Assembly: GCF_010095445.2 (NCBI RefSeq)
Contig: NZ_WFGV02000005.1
Span: forward strand, 124,001 to 188,000
Length of the DNA stretch: 64,000 nt
Direction: 5' to 3'
Source: Pseudomonas sp. TNT3
GTDB taxonomy: Bacteria > Pseudomonadota > Gammaproteobacteria > Pseudomonadales > Pseudomonadaceae
Position 1 is the stretch's first letter. Each line of letters opens with the position of its first letter. A program made the position numbers and the translations under genes. The notes under the pieces were generated by a model. That model was not told the DNA's origin. It ran no database searches and worked only from the letters and a program-made list of their open reading frames with translations. Shown here piece after piece: positions 1-9,528 of the stretch.

Positions 1-43
1 GCATGGCGTAAGGGCAGCGGCGGAAGGAATACAGCGTATTCAT
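1..43 (-). CDS. Glutathione S-transferase, N-terminal fragment (runs off the window)
   Basis: On the minus strand an ATG at 43 overlaps the sbcC stop (ATGA) and opens a frame reading MNTLYSFRRCPYAM before the window ends. The CPYA motif after a short beta strand is the start of the thioredoxin fold of a GST subfamily whose proteins begin LYSFRRCPYAxRAR; the Cys would be the catalytic or glutathione-contacting residue. The 4-base overlap makes it the third gene of the sbcDC operon. Only 14 codons are visible, so the call rests on the motif and on translational coupling. Confidence 0.6.
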   Translation of the reverse strand, partial: MNTLYSFRRCPYAM

Positions 44-3000
44 TTCACCTCCAGCGTACTCAGGCCATTGCCCTGGCGGTGGACCTGGATCTGTACGGGA
101 ATCCGTTCATGCATTTCCTGAACGTGAGAAATCACCGCGACCTTGCGACCCTGGGCCTGCAAGCCATCGAGGGCGTCCATAGCCAGTTGCAGGGATTCGG
201 GGTCAAGGCTGCCGAAGCCTTCGTCGATGAACAACGACTCGATCTTCAACGTGCTCGACGCCATCGATGCCAGCCCCAAGGCCAGGGCCAGCGACACCAG
301 GAACGTCTCGCCACCGGACAGTGAATGCACCGAGCGCAATTCGTCGCCCATCTCGGTATCCATCACCAGCAAACCGAGCATGCTGCCGCCGCGTTTCAGG
401 CGATAGCGTCGGACCAATTGGCGCAACTGCACGTTGGCGTGGTGCACCAGCAAATCGAGGTTGTAGGCCTGGGCAATCTTGCGGAAGGTGTCGCCCGTGG
501 CCGAGCCGATCAAGGCACTCAACCGCGCCCAGCGCTGGAACTCGGTGTAGGCCGCGTCAATCTGTTGGGCCAGTGCCTGATTGGCGTTTTGCCGACGCTG
601 GTCTTCGGCCTGTTCTGCGCGCAACTCCGCACATCGATGCTCGCTGGCGGTGAACTGGGTTTGCAGGTCCGCCAGCGCACTGGCCAACTGTTCGGCGTCG
701 AGATTGCCGTTGTGCTGCGCCTGATGATTCAGCAGACGCTGATCCCGCTCCAGCAGCAACACCTTGGCTTGCTCAATGGCTTTTTCGCTTTGCTGCAAGC
801 GTTGCCGCAACTCACTGACGTGCTGATCGTCGACGCTGAGCAACGTCTCCAGTCCGCCGTCGTCGAGCTCCGGATGCAGCGCTCGCCAATCGGCAATCTT
901 GCTGCCCAGTTCGCGGTCCTCGGTTTCCAGGGCCGAGAGGCGTTCCTGGTGGGCCTTGAGCTCTGCGGCCAATTGGACCAGCTGCGTGCGCACGGTTTGC
1001 AGTTCCTGATGGGCCGTCGTTTCGGCGTTGCGTGCCTGTTCGACGGCAAGATCGAGTTGCTGCTGCCACTGTTCGGCGCTGGTGCGATCGCCCAGTAACT
1101 GCGTCAGTTTCTGCTGGCAAGCCTGCTGCTGTTCAGCAAGGGCATTGAACTGCGCCAGCGCGGTTTCCTGCTGCTGAAGGCGGGTGAGCTGGCGATCCTG
1201 TTCTTTCTCCAACACTTGCTGGCGTTGCTGCTGGTCGCTGATTTCATCCCGTTGCTGATCGAGCTGTTCCAGGCGCTGCGCGATCTGCTGGTCCAATTGC
1301 ATGAACGTTGCGGCCGGTTCGTTGCGCAAGGCCTCCAGCGTTTCAGCGGGTAGCAGCGTACTGAAGGCTGTCAGTTCTTCATCCAGGCGCTGGCGATCAC
1401 TGCTGAGTTCGCGCTGCTGGTTACTCAGGTGTTGAGCGGCTTGCAGGCTCGCCGTTTCGGCAGTGCGCAACTGCTGCGCCAGACGCGCGGCGTCCTGCTG
1501 CAGGGTGAGCAGGGCGGTTTGCCGTTGCTCATCCTGGGAGATGCTCTGATTCAACTGAGCGTTTTGCTGTGCCAGCCAGGTGTCGCGCTGATTGGCGTCT
1601 CTAGCCAGCAACTGTGTCGACAGCGAGTGCGCTTCGAGGGCCGGCGCCAGGCTCTGACGCTGAGTCTCAAGGTGTTCCTGCTGCTGCAGCAGTTCTTTTT
1701 GCTGAGCAATCAGGCCGCCCACTTCCGCACGCAAATCCGTGAGCTTTTCCTTGAGCAGGTCGACGGCTTTCTGGGCGTTGGCCTGCTCGCTTTCATCATG
1801 CCGACCCAGACTCTGCAGCAGTGCTTCAGGCTGATGATAGGGATGATCCGGGCTGCCACAGACCGGACAGGGCTGGTCGTCCTGCAGCTGTTCGCGCAGT
1901 TCTTCAACACTGGCACTGCGGGCCAGCCGCTGACGCTCCAGCAGCTCGCGGGTGACGGTCAGAGTCTGTTCGGCGATGACCAATTCGTGTTTGGTTTTTA
2001 CCCCGTCCTGGGTCAGCCGATCCCGCTCTTGCTGCACGACAGACTGGCGCTGCTGAAGGTCGGTACCGCGCTTGTCCAGATCCTGCTGACTGGCCCACAG
2101 GCGTGTCAGCTCTTCAAAGGCACGCAGTTGCTTGCGGTTGTCCTGCAGCAGATTGCCCAGCAACTGGATCTGTTCGGCCACGGCTTCGGGCTCGGCACCG
2201 GCTTCTTTGTAAAGCACTTCCAGGCTCTGCTTTTGCGTGGCGAATTCATCCGCTGCACGGACAGCGCTTTGCTCCAGGGCAGCCAGTTCTGCCTGCCCCT
2301 TGTTCAAGCGATTGCCGATCAACATCAGCTGCTGCAGGCGATCCCGGTAAGCGTTCCAGGCATCGCTCAAGGGTGCCAGATGGACGCTTTGTTCGAGTTG
2401 TGCGGCAATGCTTTGCAGGCGAGCGGCCACCCGCTCTTGTTGCTCGACCAAACCTTGAATCGTGCTCTGGCCTTGCGCACAGGCTTGGTCCACCTGTTGC
2501 TTGAGATCGGCACTGAGGCTCGCGTCTTTAATCAACCGGGCCAGGGCACTCTGCTCCTCGAAGGCCTGGCGCAGTAGCGGCGCGTTGCTGGCATGTTGGT
2601 TTTGCGCTTCGGCGCGTGCGGTTTGCGCGGCGCTCAAGGTCTGTTCGAGTTGCCCCTGGCGCGCGGTCAGTTCCGTCTGCTGTTGCAGGTGCTGGCGGAT
2701 CTGCGCAATCAGTGGGGTGAGCTGCGTGGTGAGTTCGGATTTGCGGGCGAACTGGTGCCGTTGCGGGGCCAGTTGTTCCAGGCGCGTGAGCATCAGGCGC
2801 TCGCCTGCCAGGCTTTCCCACTGTTGCTGCGCGCTGTGCAATTGCTCGGCGGCACTTTGCTGCGCGTCTTGCACCAGCCGTAGTTCTTTGAGCCACGCGT
2901 GTTGCAACTCCAGTTGCTTGAGCTGTGCCTGCTGGAGTTTGAGCTGCTGCTGAGCCTCGTTGAAGCGCTCATCGAGCTCGGCTCTGGCTTCAGGTGGCAG

Positions 3001-3681
3001 CGGCGTGACGCCGGTGGCCTGATCCTGCAGCAGCTTGTGGGCTTCGCGTGCTTCTTTGCTCTTGTCGAACGCGCGTCGGCCGAGACGGGTGTAGAGCGCC
3101 GTGTCAGTGAGCTTTTCCAGCAGTTCGCTGCGCTCGTTGTCATTGGCCTTGAGGAACGCACTGAACTCGCTTTGGGCGAGCAATACAGCTCGGGTGAACT
3201 GCTCGAAGTTCAGGCCGAGAACCGCTTCAAGTTGGGTTTTGAAGTCGACTTTCTGGCTGGCCAGCAGCTGGTCCTGATCGATATCGCGCAAGCTCTGGCG
3301 GCTGGCTTGCAGCTTGCCACCGGCTTTCTCCCGCGCTCGGTTGGCTTCCCAGCGAGCGCGGTAGCGACGGCCATCGATGCCCACAAAATCCACTTCGGCA
3401 TAGCCTTCACCGGTGCCGCGACGCAACAGTGTGCGCGGGTCGCCGGTGCTGATTTCGCCGTCAGCGTCTGGCGCTTTGGCGGACACCTGGGCATTGCTCA
3501 GTCGAGGCACGGCGCCAAACAACGCCAGGCACAAGGCGTCCAGCAAGGTGCTTTTTCCCGCGCCCGTTGGCCCGGTAATCGCAAACAAACCCGCGCTCGC
3601 CAGGGGTTCGGCGGTGAAGTCAATTTCAAACGGACCGGCCAGGGAGGCCAGGTTTTTCAGGCGGATCGCGAGGATCTTCAT
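40..3681 (-). CDS. sbcC: SbcC, ATPase subunit of the SbcCD nuclease
   Basis: This is the large SMC-like subunit of SbcCD (bacterial Rad50), which with SbcD opens and degrades DNA hairpins and protein-blocked ends. The 1213-residue product has Walker A GPTGAGKS at 37-44, a long Gln/Leu-rich coiled coil to about residue 1000 broken by the zinc hook CPVC at 605-608, then the ABC signature LSGGET and Walker B LFIDEGFGSLD near the C-terminus. All ATPase elements are intact and the length is slightly above the E. coli protein (about 1050). The start overlaps the sbcD stop by 4 bases (ATGA), so the two are translationally coupled. Palindrome cleavage is relevant in a chromosome rich in REP doublets, although that link is inference. 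Confidence 0.96.
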   Translation of the reverse strand: MKILAIRLKNLASLAGPFEIDFTAEPLASAGLFAITGPTGAGKSTLLDALCLALFGAVPRLSNAQVSAKAPDADGEISTGDPRTLLRRGTGEGYAEVDFVGIDGRRYRARWEANRAREKAGGKLQASRQSLRDIDQDQLLASQKVDFKTQLEAVLGLNFEQFTRAVLLAQSEFSAFLKANDNERSELLEKLTDTALYTRLGRRAFDKSKEAREAHKLLQDQATGVTPLPPEARAELDERFNEAQQQLKLQQAQLKQLELQHAWLKELRLVQDAQQSAAEQLHSAQQQWESLAGERLMLTRLEQLAPQRHQFARKSELTTQLTPLIAQIRQHLQQQTELTARQGQLEQTLSAAQTARAEAQNQHASNAPLLRQAFEEQSALARLIKDASLSADLKQQVDQACAQGQSTIQGLVEQQERVAARLQSIAAQLEQSVHLAPLSDAWNAYRDRLQQLMLIGNRLNKGQAELAALEQSAVRAADEFATQKQSLEVLYKEAGAEPEAVAEQIQLLGNLLQDNRKQLRAFEELTRLWASQQDLDKRGTDLQQRQSVVQQERDRLTQDGVKTKHELVIAEQTLTVTRELLERQRLARSASVEELREQLQDDQPCPVCGSPDHPYHQPEALLQSLGRHDESEQANAQKAVDLLKEKLTDLRAEVGGLIAQQKELLQQQEHLETQRQSLAPALEAHSLSTQLLARDANQRDTWLAQQNAQLNQSISQDEQRQTALLTLQQDAARLAQQLRTAETASLQAAQHLSNQQRELSSDRQRLDEELTAFSTLLPAETLEALRNEPAATFMQLDQQIAQRLEQLDQQRDEISDQQQRQQVLEKEQDRQLTRLQQQETALAQFNALAEQQQACQQKLTQLLGDRTSAEQWQQQLDLAVEQARNAETTAHQELQTVRTQLVQLAAELKAHQERLSALETEDRELGSKIADWRALHPELDDGGLETLLSVDDQHVSELRQRLQQSEKAIEQAKVLLLERDQRLLNHQAQHNGNLDAEQLASALADLQTQFTASEHRCAELRAEQAEDQRRQNANQALAQQIDAAYTEFQRWARLSALIGSATGDTFRKIAQAYNLDLLVHHANVQLRQLVRRYRLKRGGSMLGLLVMDTEMGDELRSVHSLSGGETFLVSLALALGLASMASSTLKIESLFIDEGFGSLDPESLQLAMDALDGLQAQGRKVAVISHVQEMHERIPVQIQVHRQGNGLSTLEVK

Positions 3682-4922
3682 GGCTGTTCGCTCTCCATCT
3701 GCACGTCCTGCAACAGCTCGGCAAAGTCTTTCAGCGTTTGCTCGTCAACCTCGCTGCCGTAATTGTCCTGCCAGGCGCGGCTGAACAGTTCCTGAGGCGT
3801 GAGCTGATCCAGTTCGATCAACGAGGCGCCATCCTCAAGGCCGTCGCGGCTGCCGCTGCCCGCGTATTCCGCAGCGATACGCACCAGTCGCACGGCTTTG
3901 CCTTGCAGCGCGGTTTCGACTTGATAGCGCAGGTCGGGCTGCGGCTCATCAAGGCGTACTCGCACTTCCAGCCAGGGCTGGCGCTGGATGTCGGCCAGCA
4001 GGTCGATGTTCGGCAGGTCAGCCAGTTGCAGCAGGATGTCCGCCAAGGGGGCAGGGCCGATGCGTTGCAGGTTGACCGCGCGCGGGATGAGTTTGGGTTC
4101 GACGCTCACCAGGGTTTCACCCTCGAACACGACGTCGAGAATCTGATGCTGATAGCCGATTTCGGAAAACGACAAGGGAATCGGCGAGCCGCTGTAGCGG
4201 ATGCGATCTTCGCCGTTGACCTTCTGCGGCTTGTGCAAATGGCCGAGGGCGACATAGCTGATGCTGGGGCCGAACAGGCTGGCGGGCAACGCTTCGGCAT
4301 TGCCAATGATCAGGCTGCGTTCCGAGTCTTCGGAAACCGACCCGCCAGCCATGTGCGCATGACTGATCGCGATCAGTGCCTGACCGGGCTTGCGCTTGGC
4401 ATTCGCCGCCTCGATCAGCCACTCATGCACCTGGCCGATACCGCGTAAATAGTTGTCGCCCAAGTGGGCCCCGGTCACTTCGGCAGGCCGCAGGAATGGC
4501 AGCGCAAGGCACCAGGCCACGACCTTTCCTTTCGCGTTCGGCAGCGGCAGCAGCAGGCGTTCGGCGTCAAGTTGCCCGTCATCCAGCCACAGCACCCGAC
4601 CCAGCGCGTGAGTGCGCAGACGACGCATCAACGGTGCGGGCAATTCGATACGCGAGCCAGAGTCGTGGTTGCCGGCGATCATGACGATGGTCAGCTTCGG
4701 TTGTTGCTCATGGGCGCTGACGATGAAGTCGTACAGGCGTTCCTGGGCTTTGACCGGCGGGTTGACCGTGTCGAAGATATCGCCGGCAATCAACAGCACA
4801 TCAGGCTGTTCGAGCTTCAGCTGGCGCAGTAGCCACTCGAGAAAGCAGCCGTGTTCGAAGTCGCGATCCTGGCCGTGCAGGTTCTGCCCAAGGTGCCAGT
4901 CGGAGGTGTGAAACAGACGCAA
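3678..4922 (-). CDS. sbcD: SbcD, nuclease subunit of SbcCD
   Basis: This is the Mre11-type metallophosphoesterase partner of SbcC. The 414-residue protein shows the metal-binding motifs in order: SDWHLGQ at the N-terminus, GDIFD, GNHDS, SHAHM and GHLHKPQ, all intact. The C-terminal third is the capping/SbcC-binding part typical of the family. It is the first gene of an sbcD-sbcC-GST operon. The 144 bases between its start and the batD stop at 5067 must hold any promoter; I could not pick one with confidence. Start choice is supported by the family N-terminus MRxFHTSDWHLG. Confidence 0.96.
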   Translation of the reverse strand: MRLFHTSDWHLGQNLHGQDRDFEHGCFLEWLLRQLKLEQPDVLLIAGDIFDTVNPPVKAQERLYDFIVSAHEQQPKLTIVMIAGNHDSGSRIELPAPLMRRLRTHALGRVLWLDDGQLDAERLLLPLPNAKGKVVAWCLALPFLRPAEVTGAHLGDNYLRGIGQVHEWLIEAANAKRKPGQALIAISHAHMAGGSVSEDSERSLIIGNAEALPASLFGPSISYVALGHLHKPQKVNGEDRIRYSGSPIPLSFSEIGYQHQILDVVFEGETLVSVEPKLIPRAVNLQRIGPAPLADILLQLADLPNIDLLADIQRQPWLEVRVRLDEPQPDLRYQVETALQGKAVRLVRIAAEYAGSGSRDGLEDGASLIELDQLTPQELFSRAWQDNYGSEVDEQTLKDFAELLQDVQMESEQP

Positions 4923-5066
4923 GGCAAACTCCGTAGGAAATAAGGTAATGGCCGCGAGGAAAATGGAAGCGGCGAAAAGGCAGAGAGTTTACTGGCAAAC
5001 GGATGGGATGTGGTCGGGCACCCCGGCTTTCAGCCACGACAGCCGCCACATCAGGACGCAGCAGGC

Positions 5067-6716
5067 CTATTTCGGATACAGCGGCGGCAATCCACTGTCA
5101 CCCACGGGATCGTGAACCCGTTCCGCAATGGGGATCGCCCGAATCGCCCGCCACAAATCGTCACCTTGCCAGTGCTGCCCGGTCTCGCTATACAGCGCGC
5201 CATTCAACCCGTCGAGGGCATCGGACAACGGCACGAAGCGCGCGGCCATATCGGCCAGGGTTTCCGGTTGTTGCCGGGCCCAGGCATCGAGTGCCTGGCG
5301 AGTGGCGTGAGAGTCGTTGGCCTGGCAGGCGCGCTTGAGGTCGTCAAGTACGGTGCGCGGGCTGGGGCCGGTTTGCGCAGCGCGCAGGATGGCGGGTTGC
5401 CAGCGGGCACGCCACCACAGGCCAAAGCCGAGCAGGGTGGTGCAGGCGAGGATCAGGGTGCTGAGTTTCCACCACCACAGCGCTTCGCTGTCACCCACCA
5501 GGACTTGCGGGGTGCTGGCAGGGGTATCGACCACCAGGCTTGGATTGTTGGCGACCTGCAGGGTTTGCGCCGGCAGGCTGGTGTGTTCCAGATGGTCTTC
5601 GAAGGTGTTCCACCAGACCACGTCCACCGCCGGCAAGTCGATTTCACCGCTACGGGTTGGCACCAGGGCTTCGCGCTCCTCACGGCTGCCGACCAGGCCA
5701 CGCTCGGTATTTTCGTTACCGAGCACCGCCTGATCCGGATAGCGACGCAAACCATTGACGTCGGTGGCCGGTAGCGGCGGCAGTTGCGAACTGGCCAGGC
5801 CTTCGACTTTCAAGGTCAGGCTGCGGGTCAGGGAGTCGCCCACCTGGGCATGCTCCGGGTCCGGGTTCCAGTTTTCACTCAGGCTGATACTGCGCGCCGG
5901 CAGCCAGGCTGCTTCGATCGGGTAGCTCGCAGGTTTGGCCTTGACGTTGAGCATGATCACGGCGGAAGCGACGCGCATCATCTTGCCGGATTTCGGTGCC
6001 TGGCCATCTGCCTCTTGCGCGGGTTGTGCGTCAACCAGCGTGGCGCTGAAAACCTGCGCCGGGATGGTCAATTCGCCGCTGTGTTGCGGGTAGATCGCGT
6101 AGCGCATTTCGATCACACCGTGGCGCAACCCATTGATGTCTTTCTCGTAGGTTCGCGAATCACCCAAGGCTTCGATTCGCGCGTCGGGAATCTGCAAGGG
6201 CGTCAGGCTGCTGTCGTCGTAGAGCGACACCGAGTGGTAGATACGCAGGGTCAGGATCGCCTGGGCCTGGACGTACACGCTGGGTTGATCGAGGCTGGCT
6301 TCGAGGAAGACCGGGCTCAGCTTCTTCGGGCTGTCCTGGTTTTCGCTTTCGAGCACTTGCACGGTGAGCGGCTGGCTCTGCACATCGCCCAGTTGCAGCG
6401 ACGGAATCTCCACGCTGCCGTTTTGGCGAGGCAGCAGGGTGATGATCCAGCGAGTGGTGGCCTGATTACCATCGTTCAACGTGGTCAACTGGTTGACCTG
6501 GCGGGTGCCACGGACTTCGAAGGCAGGTTCCAGTGGGGTCAGGTCAGGCTTGCCAAACTGCGTCACATCGCTGGATTCCAGTGTCAGTTCCACCGTTTCG
6601 CCGGTGTTCAGGCGACTGCGGTCAACACTGGCCACCAGTTCCGCAGCCTGGACCTGAACGGTGCCGATCAGCAGGGCTGGCAACAGTGCAAGCATGAAGA
6701 CGGTGAAGCGGGTCAT
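5067..6716 (-). CDS. batD: BatD-like protein (oxygen-tolerance family)
   Basis: The 549-residue protein has an N-terminal signal peptide (hydrophobic stretch ending VQAAE near residue 25), a periplasmic region of repeated beta-domains (about 25-400), one transmembrane helix near 420-440 (WWWKLSTLILACTTLLGFGLWW) and a cytoplasmic tail. That is the BatD architecture. Bat proteins are linked in other bacteria to aerotolerance and envelope stress; the biochemical role is not settled. It is the last gene of the moxR-bat operon and its start overlaps the upstream gene by 4 bases. Confidence 0.85.
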   Translation of the reverse strand: MTRFTVFMLALLPALLIGTVQVQAAELVASVDRSRLNTGETVELTLESSDVTQFGKPDLTPLEPAFEVRGTRQVNQLTTLNDGNQATTRWIITLLPRQNGSVEIPSLQLGDVQSQPLTVQVLESENQDSPKKLSPVFLEASLDQPSVYVQAQAILTLRIYHSVSLYDDSSLTPLQIPDARIEALGDSRTYEKDINGLRHGVIEMRYAIYPQHSGELTIPAQVFSATLVDAQPAQEADGQAPKSGKMMRVASAVIMLNVKAKPASYPIEAAWLPARSISLSENWNPDPEHAQVGDSLTRSLTLKVEGLASSQLPPLPATDVNGLRRYPDQAVLGNENTERGLVGSREEREALVPTRSGEIDLPAVDVVWWNTFEDHLEHTSLPAQTLQVANNPSLVVDTPASTPQVLVGDSEALWWWKLSTLILACTTLLGFGLWWRARWQPAILRAAQTGPSPRTVLDDLKRACQANDSHATRQALDAWARQQPETLADMAARFVPLSDALDGLNGALYSETGQHWQGDDLWRAIRAIPIAERVHDPVGDSGLPPLYPK

Positions 6717-8452
6717 CGAGTTTTTCCCTGATCCTGATGTTGTTGCTGTTCGTACCAGAATTTGCGTCTGAGCAATTCACCCGGGTCATCCGGAATTTTG
6801 CGCAGCCATTGCTCAAGTGCCTGACGCTGCTCACCATCAATCGTGTCGCTGGCGGGACGCAACGGTGGCGTGGTTTGTTGTTCGTCCCCCAGTTCGCTGC
6901 CCGGGATTTCATTGGCGCCGGGCTTCGGCGGCGTCGTGGACGATTCTTCTGCCTCTGACGTGGCCTGCTGTGCCTCGGTTTTGGAATCCCCTTCGGTCGC
7001 CGGTTGAGTGGCTGCGCCGGGCGGTGGTTCCTGCTCCGCGGGCTGAGTTGGCTCATCCGGCTTTTTTTCCGGTTCCTCGGGCGGTGGCGTGTTTTTCTGC
7101 TTGAGCAGACTTTCCACCAGCGCCTTGTTGGTCAAGGCCGGGCGCAAATCCGGTTGTCGCTCCAGTGCCTGGTCATAGGCATCCAGCGCGGCTTCCAACT
7201 CACCACTTTTTGCCAAGGCGTTGCCACGATTGTAGTGGGCGTGAGCGTCGCTGCCTTGGGCAAACCGCTGGGCGGCGCCACTGTAGTCGCCGGCTTCGTA
7301 AAGCGCCACACCTTGCCATTGTGGGTCTTCAAAATGCTGCGCCGCGTCAGCCGGTCGTTTTTGCTTGAGCAGGTGCAGGCCCTGCTGATCGGGGCGCAAC
7401 CACAGGTCCTCGAAGTCGAAGGCGTAGCTCGGTTGGGGCATCAGGAACAGTAGCGGCAGGCAGAACAACCAGCCGCGCCGTCCAGCACAGGCCGCCAGAA
7501 AAAGGAGCGGTAACAGCAGCCAGTAACCCTGATCGGCCCAGGTGTCGAGGCGCAAGGTCTGGCCGTCGTCACGCAGCATCCGAGGCCCATCGAACAAGCC
7601 GAGGGCACGCAGGTCTGCATCGTCCAGACGGGCGTGACGATAGTGTCCATCCACGGCGTCGGCGAAGGCTTTCAGGCTCGGCTCGTCCAGACGCGGCACC
7701 AGAATCGCGCCCTGTTCGTCCTTGAGGAAACTACCGTCCTCCTGGGTGATCGGCGAACCGTCGGCGGTACCAATGCCGAGCATCAGGAACTGCGTGGACT
7801 TGCCATTGAGTGCCTGCCGAATGCCTTGACGTTCCTGTTCGGTCAGCGAAGCGCCGATCAACAGGATTCGCCCGTCACCCAGCGCGCCCTGATTCAGCAG
7901 CGCGAGGGCCTTGATCACCGCCAGATCGGCGCGATGACCAGGCTCGGGCATCAATGAAGGCTTGAGCGCATCCAGCAGGTTGCGGCTGGTGGCCAAGTCG
8001 TCCGACAGCGGCACCAGTGTGTGCGCACTGCCGGCGTAAACGACAATTGCGGTCTGCGCGTCGCTGCGGTGTTGCAGCAGGTCGAACACCTTGCGCCGCG
8101 CTTGTTCGAGGCGGTTTGGCGTCACGTCGGTGGCGAGCATTTCCGGAGTCAATTCCAGCAGCACCACCATTGGGTCGGCCGGTTTCTGGCTGGTTTGTTC
8201 GACACGCTCCCAGCTCGGCCCCAGCAGCGCCAGCAGTGTCAGCGTCCACGCTACGCCCAGGACGACCCACGGCAGTTTGCTGTCGCGTCCATTACCGCCG
8301 CTGAGCAACGCCGCGTGGAAGGCGGGTGGCAGAATCATCTGCCAACGCCCGGCACGCTTTTGCCGGTGCCAGAGTTGCCACAGCAGCCAGCCGAGCAGCG
8401 GCAACAGCAGCAGCCACGCCGGGCGGAACCAGAAAGGCCAGAGCGCGCTCAT
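6713..8452 (-). CDS. BatB/BatC-type protein: membrane VWA domain fused to TPR
   Basis: The 579-residue protein has two N-terminal membrane helices (10-30 and 60-80), a von Willebrand factor A domain (about 95-280), another helix near 310, then tetratricopeptide repeats (about 350-450) and a long Pro/Glu/Thr-rich tail. It therefore combines BatB (VWA) and BatC (TPR). The metal-coordinating MIDAS motif, normally DxSxS, reads ELTPE at 100-104 (Glu, Thr, Glu), while the following MLATDV segment is conserved. Metal-dependent ligand binding may therefore be lost, in contrast to the neighbouring BatA. It overlaps batA by 4 bases and batD by 4 bases. Confidence 0.87.
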   Translation of the reverse strand: MSALWPFWFRPAWLLLLPLLGWLLWQLWHRQKRAGRWQMILPPAFHAALLSGGNGRDSKLPWVVLGVAWTLTLLALLGPSWERVEQTSQKPADPMVVLLELTPEMLATDVTPNRLEQARRKVFDLLQHRSDAQTAIVVYAGSAHTLVPLSDDLATSRNLLDALKPSLMPEPGHRADLAVIKALALLNQGALGDGRILLIGASLTEQERQGIRQALNGKSTQFLMLGIGTADGSPITQEDGSFLKDEQGAILVPRLDEPSLKAFADAVDGHYRHARLDDADLRALGLFDGPRMLRDDGQTLRLDTWADQGYWLLLPLLFLAACAGRRGWLFCLPLLFLMPQPSYAFDFEDLWLRPDQQGLHLLKQKRPADAAQHFEDPQWQGVALYEAGDYSGAAQRFAQGSDAHAHYNRGNALAKSGELEAALDAYDQALERQPDLRPALTNKALVESLLKQKNTPPPEEPEKKPDEPTQPAEQEPPPGAATQPATEGDSKTEAQQATSEAEESSTTPPKPGANEIPGSELGDEQQTTPPLRPASDTIDGEQRQALEQWLRKIPDDPGELLRRKFWYEQQQHQDQGKTR

Positions 8453-9528
8453 CGACGTCTCCGCAGACGCAGTCGTTTCAGGCGCTGGCGCCAGTCAGGG
8501 AGTTGCGCTTGCAAAAACAGATCCTTGGTAAACAGTCGCTGCAGCGGATTGTTCGGCCAGCGCTCACGGGCCACCAGCAGCATGCTCAACAGTAAAGCCA
8601 ACGCCAGCGGCCAGTGATAGAGCGATTGCGCGGGACGTGCCTGGGTCGGTTGTTGTGTCACCGGTTCCAGTGTGTCGAGGGTGTCCTTGATCGCTTGCAG
8701 TTCTTTGCCATCGTGGGCGCGGAAGTATTGCCCTCCGGTGACCTCGGCAATGGCCTTCAAGGCGGGCTCGTCGAGGTCCAGGCTCGGGTTGACCCCGAGG
8801 AAGCCCAAGGTGCCGCTTTCCTCCGGGTCTGCGCCAATGCCGATCGGGTAAATTTTCACCCCTTCGTTGGCCGCCAGGCGCGCCGCTGTCAGCGGGTCGA
8901 TTTCTCCGCCATTGTTGGCACCGTCGGTGACCAGGATCAGCACGCGGCTCTGGGCCGGACGCAGGCGCAGGCGTTTAAGGGCCAGGCCGATCGCATCGCC
9001 AATGGCCGTGTTCTTGCCGGCAATACCGATTCTCGCTTCGTCGAGCCACACCCGCACCGTGCGGCGGTCAAACGTCAGGGGCGCTTGCAGGTAGGCCTGA
9101 CTGCCGAACAGGATCAGGCCGACGCGGTCGCCTTCGCGACCTTCAAGAAAGTCACCCAACAAGTGCTGGACCAGGGAGAGACGGCTGACGTCCTCGTCCT
9201 TCCAGCGCATGTCGGGGAAGTCCATGGAGCCGGACACGTCCACGGCTACCAGCAGATCCCGGCCACTGGCGGCAATTGGCAGCGGCCCCCCAAGCCATTG
9301 CGGGCGCGCCGTGGCGATCAGCAGCAACAGCCACAGCAAAATGAACGGTGCTTGCTGGCGCCAGGCCGGTAGATTGGCCCGGGCACGGCGTCGCGCCAGG
9401 CCTTCGAGGTCGCTGAGAAAGCTGACTTTGAGTGCCGGCTCGCCACTGTCAGCAACGGGCAGCACGACCCGCATCAACCACGGCAGCGGCAGCAGGGCAA
9501 AGATCCACGGCCAGGCGAACTCAAACAT
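8449..9528 (-). CDS. batA: BatA-like VWA domain membrane protein
   Basis: The 359-residue protein has an N-terminal membrane helix, a second helix near 60-75, a VWA domain with an intact MIDAS motif (DVSGS, Asp97, Ser99, Ser101) and a C-terminal helix around 320-340 followed by an Arg-rich tail. It is thought to act as a membrane-anchored, metal-dependent interaction module together with the MoxR ATPase. It sits between the DUF4381 gene (8-base overlap) and the VWA/TPR gene (4-base overlap) in one operon. Confidence 0.9.
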   Translation of the reverse strand: MFEFAWPWIFALLPLPWLMRVVLPVADSGEPALKVSFLSDLEGLARRRARANLPAWRQQAPFILLWLLLLIATARPQWLGGPLPIAASGRDLLVAVDVSGSMDFPDMRWKDEDVSRLSLVQHLLGDFLEGREGDRVGLILFGSQAYLQAPLTFDRRTVRVWLDEARIGIAGKNTAIGDAIGLALKRLRLRPAQSRVLILVTDGANNGGEIDPLTAARLAANEGVKIYPIGIGADPEESGTLGFLGVNPSLDLDEPALKAIAEVTGGQYFRAHDGKELQAIKDTLDTLEPVTQQPTQARPAQSLYHWPLALALLLSMLLVARERWPNNPLQRLFTKDLFLQAQLPDWRQRLKRLRLRRRR

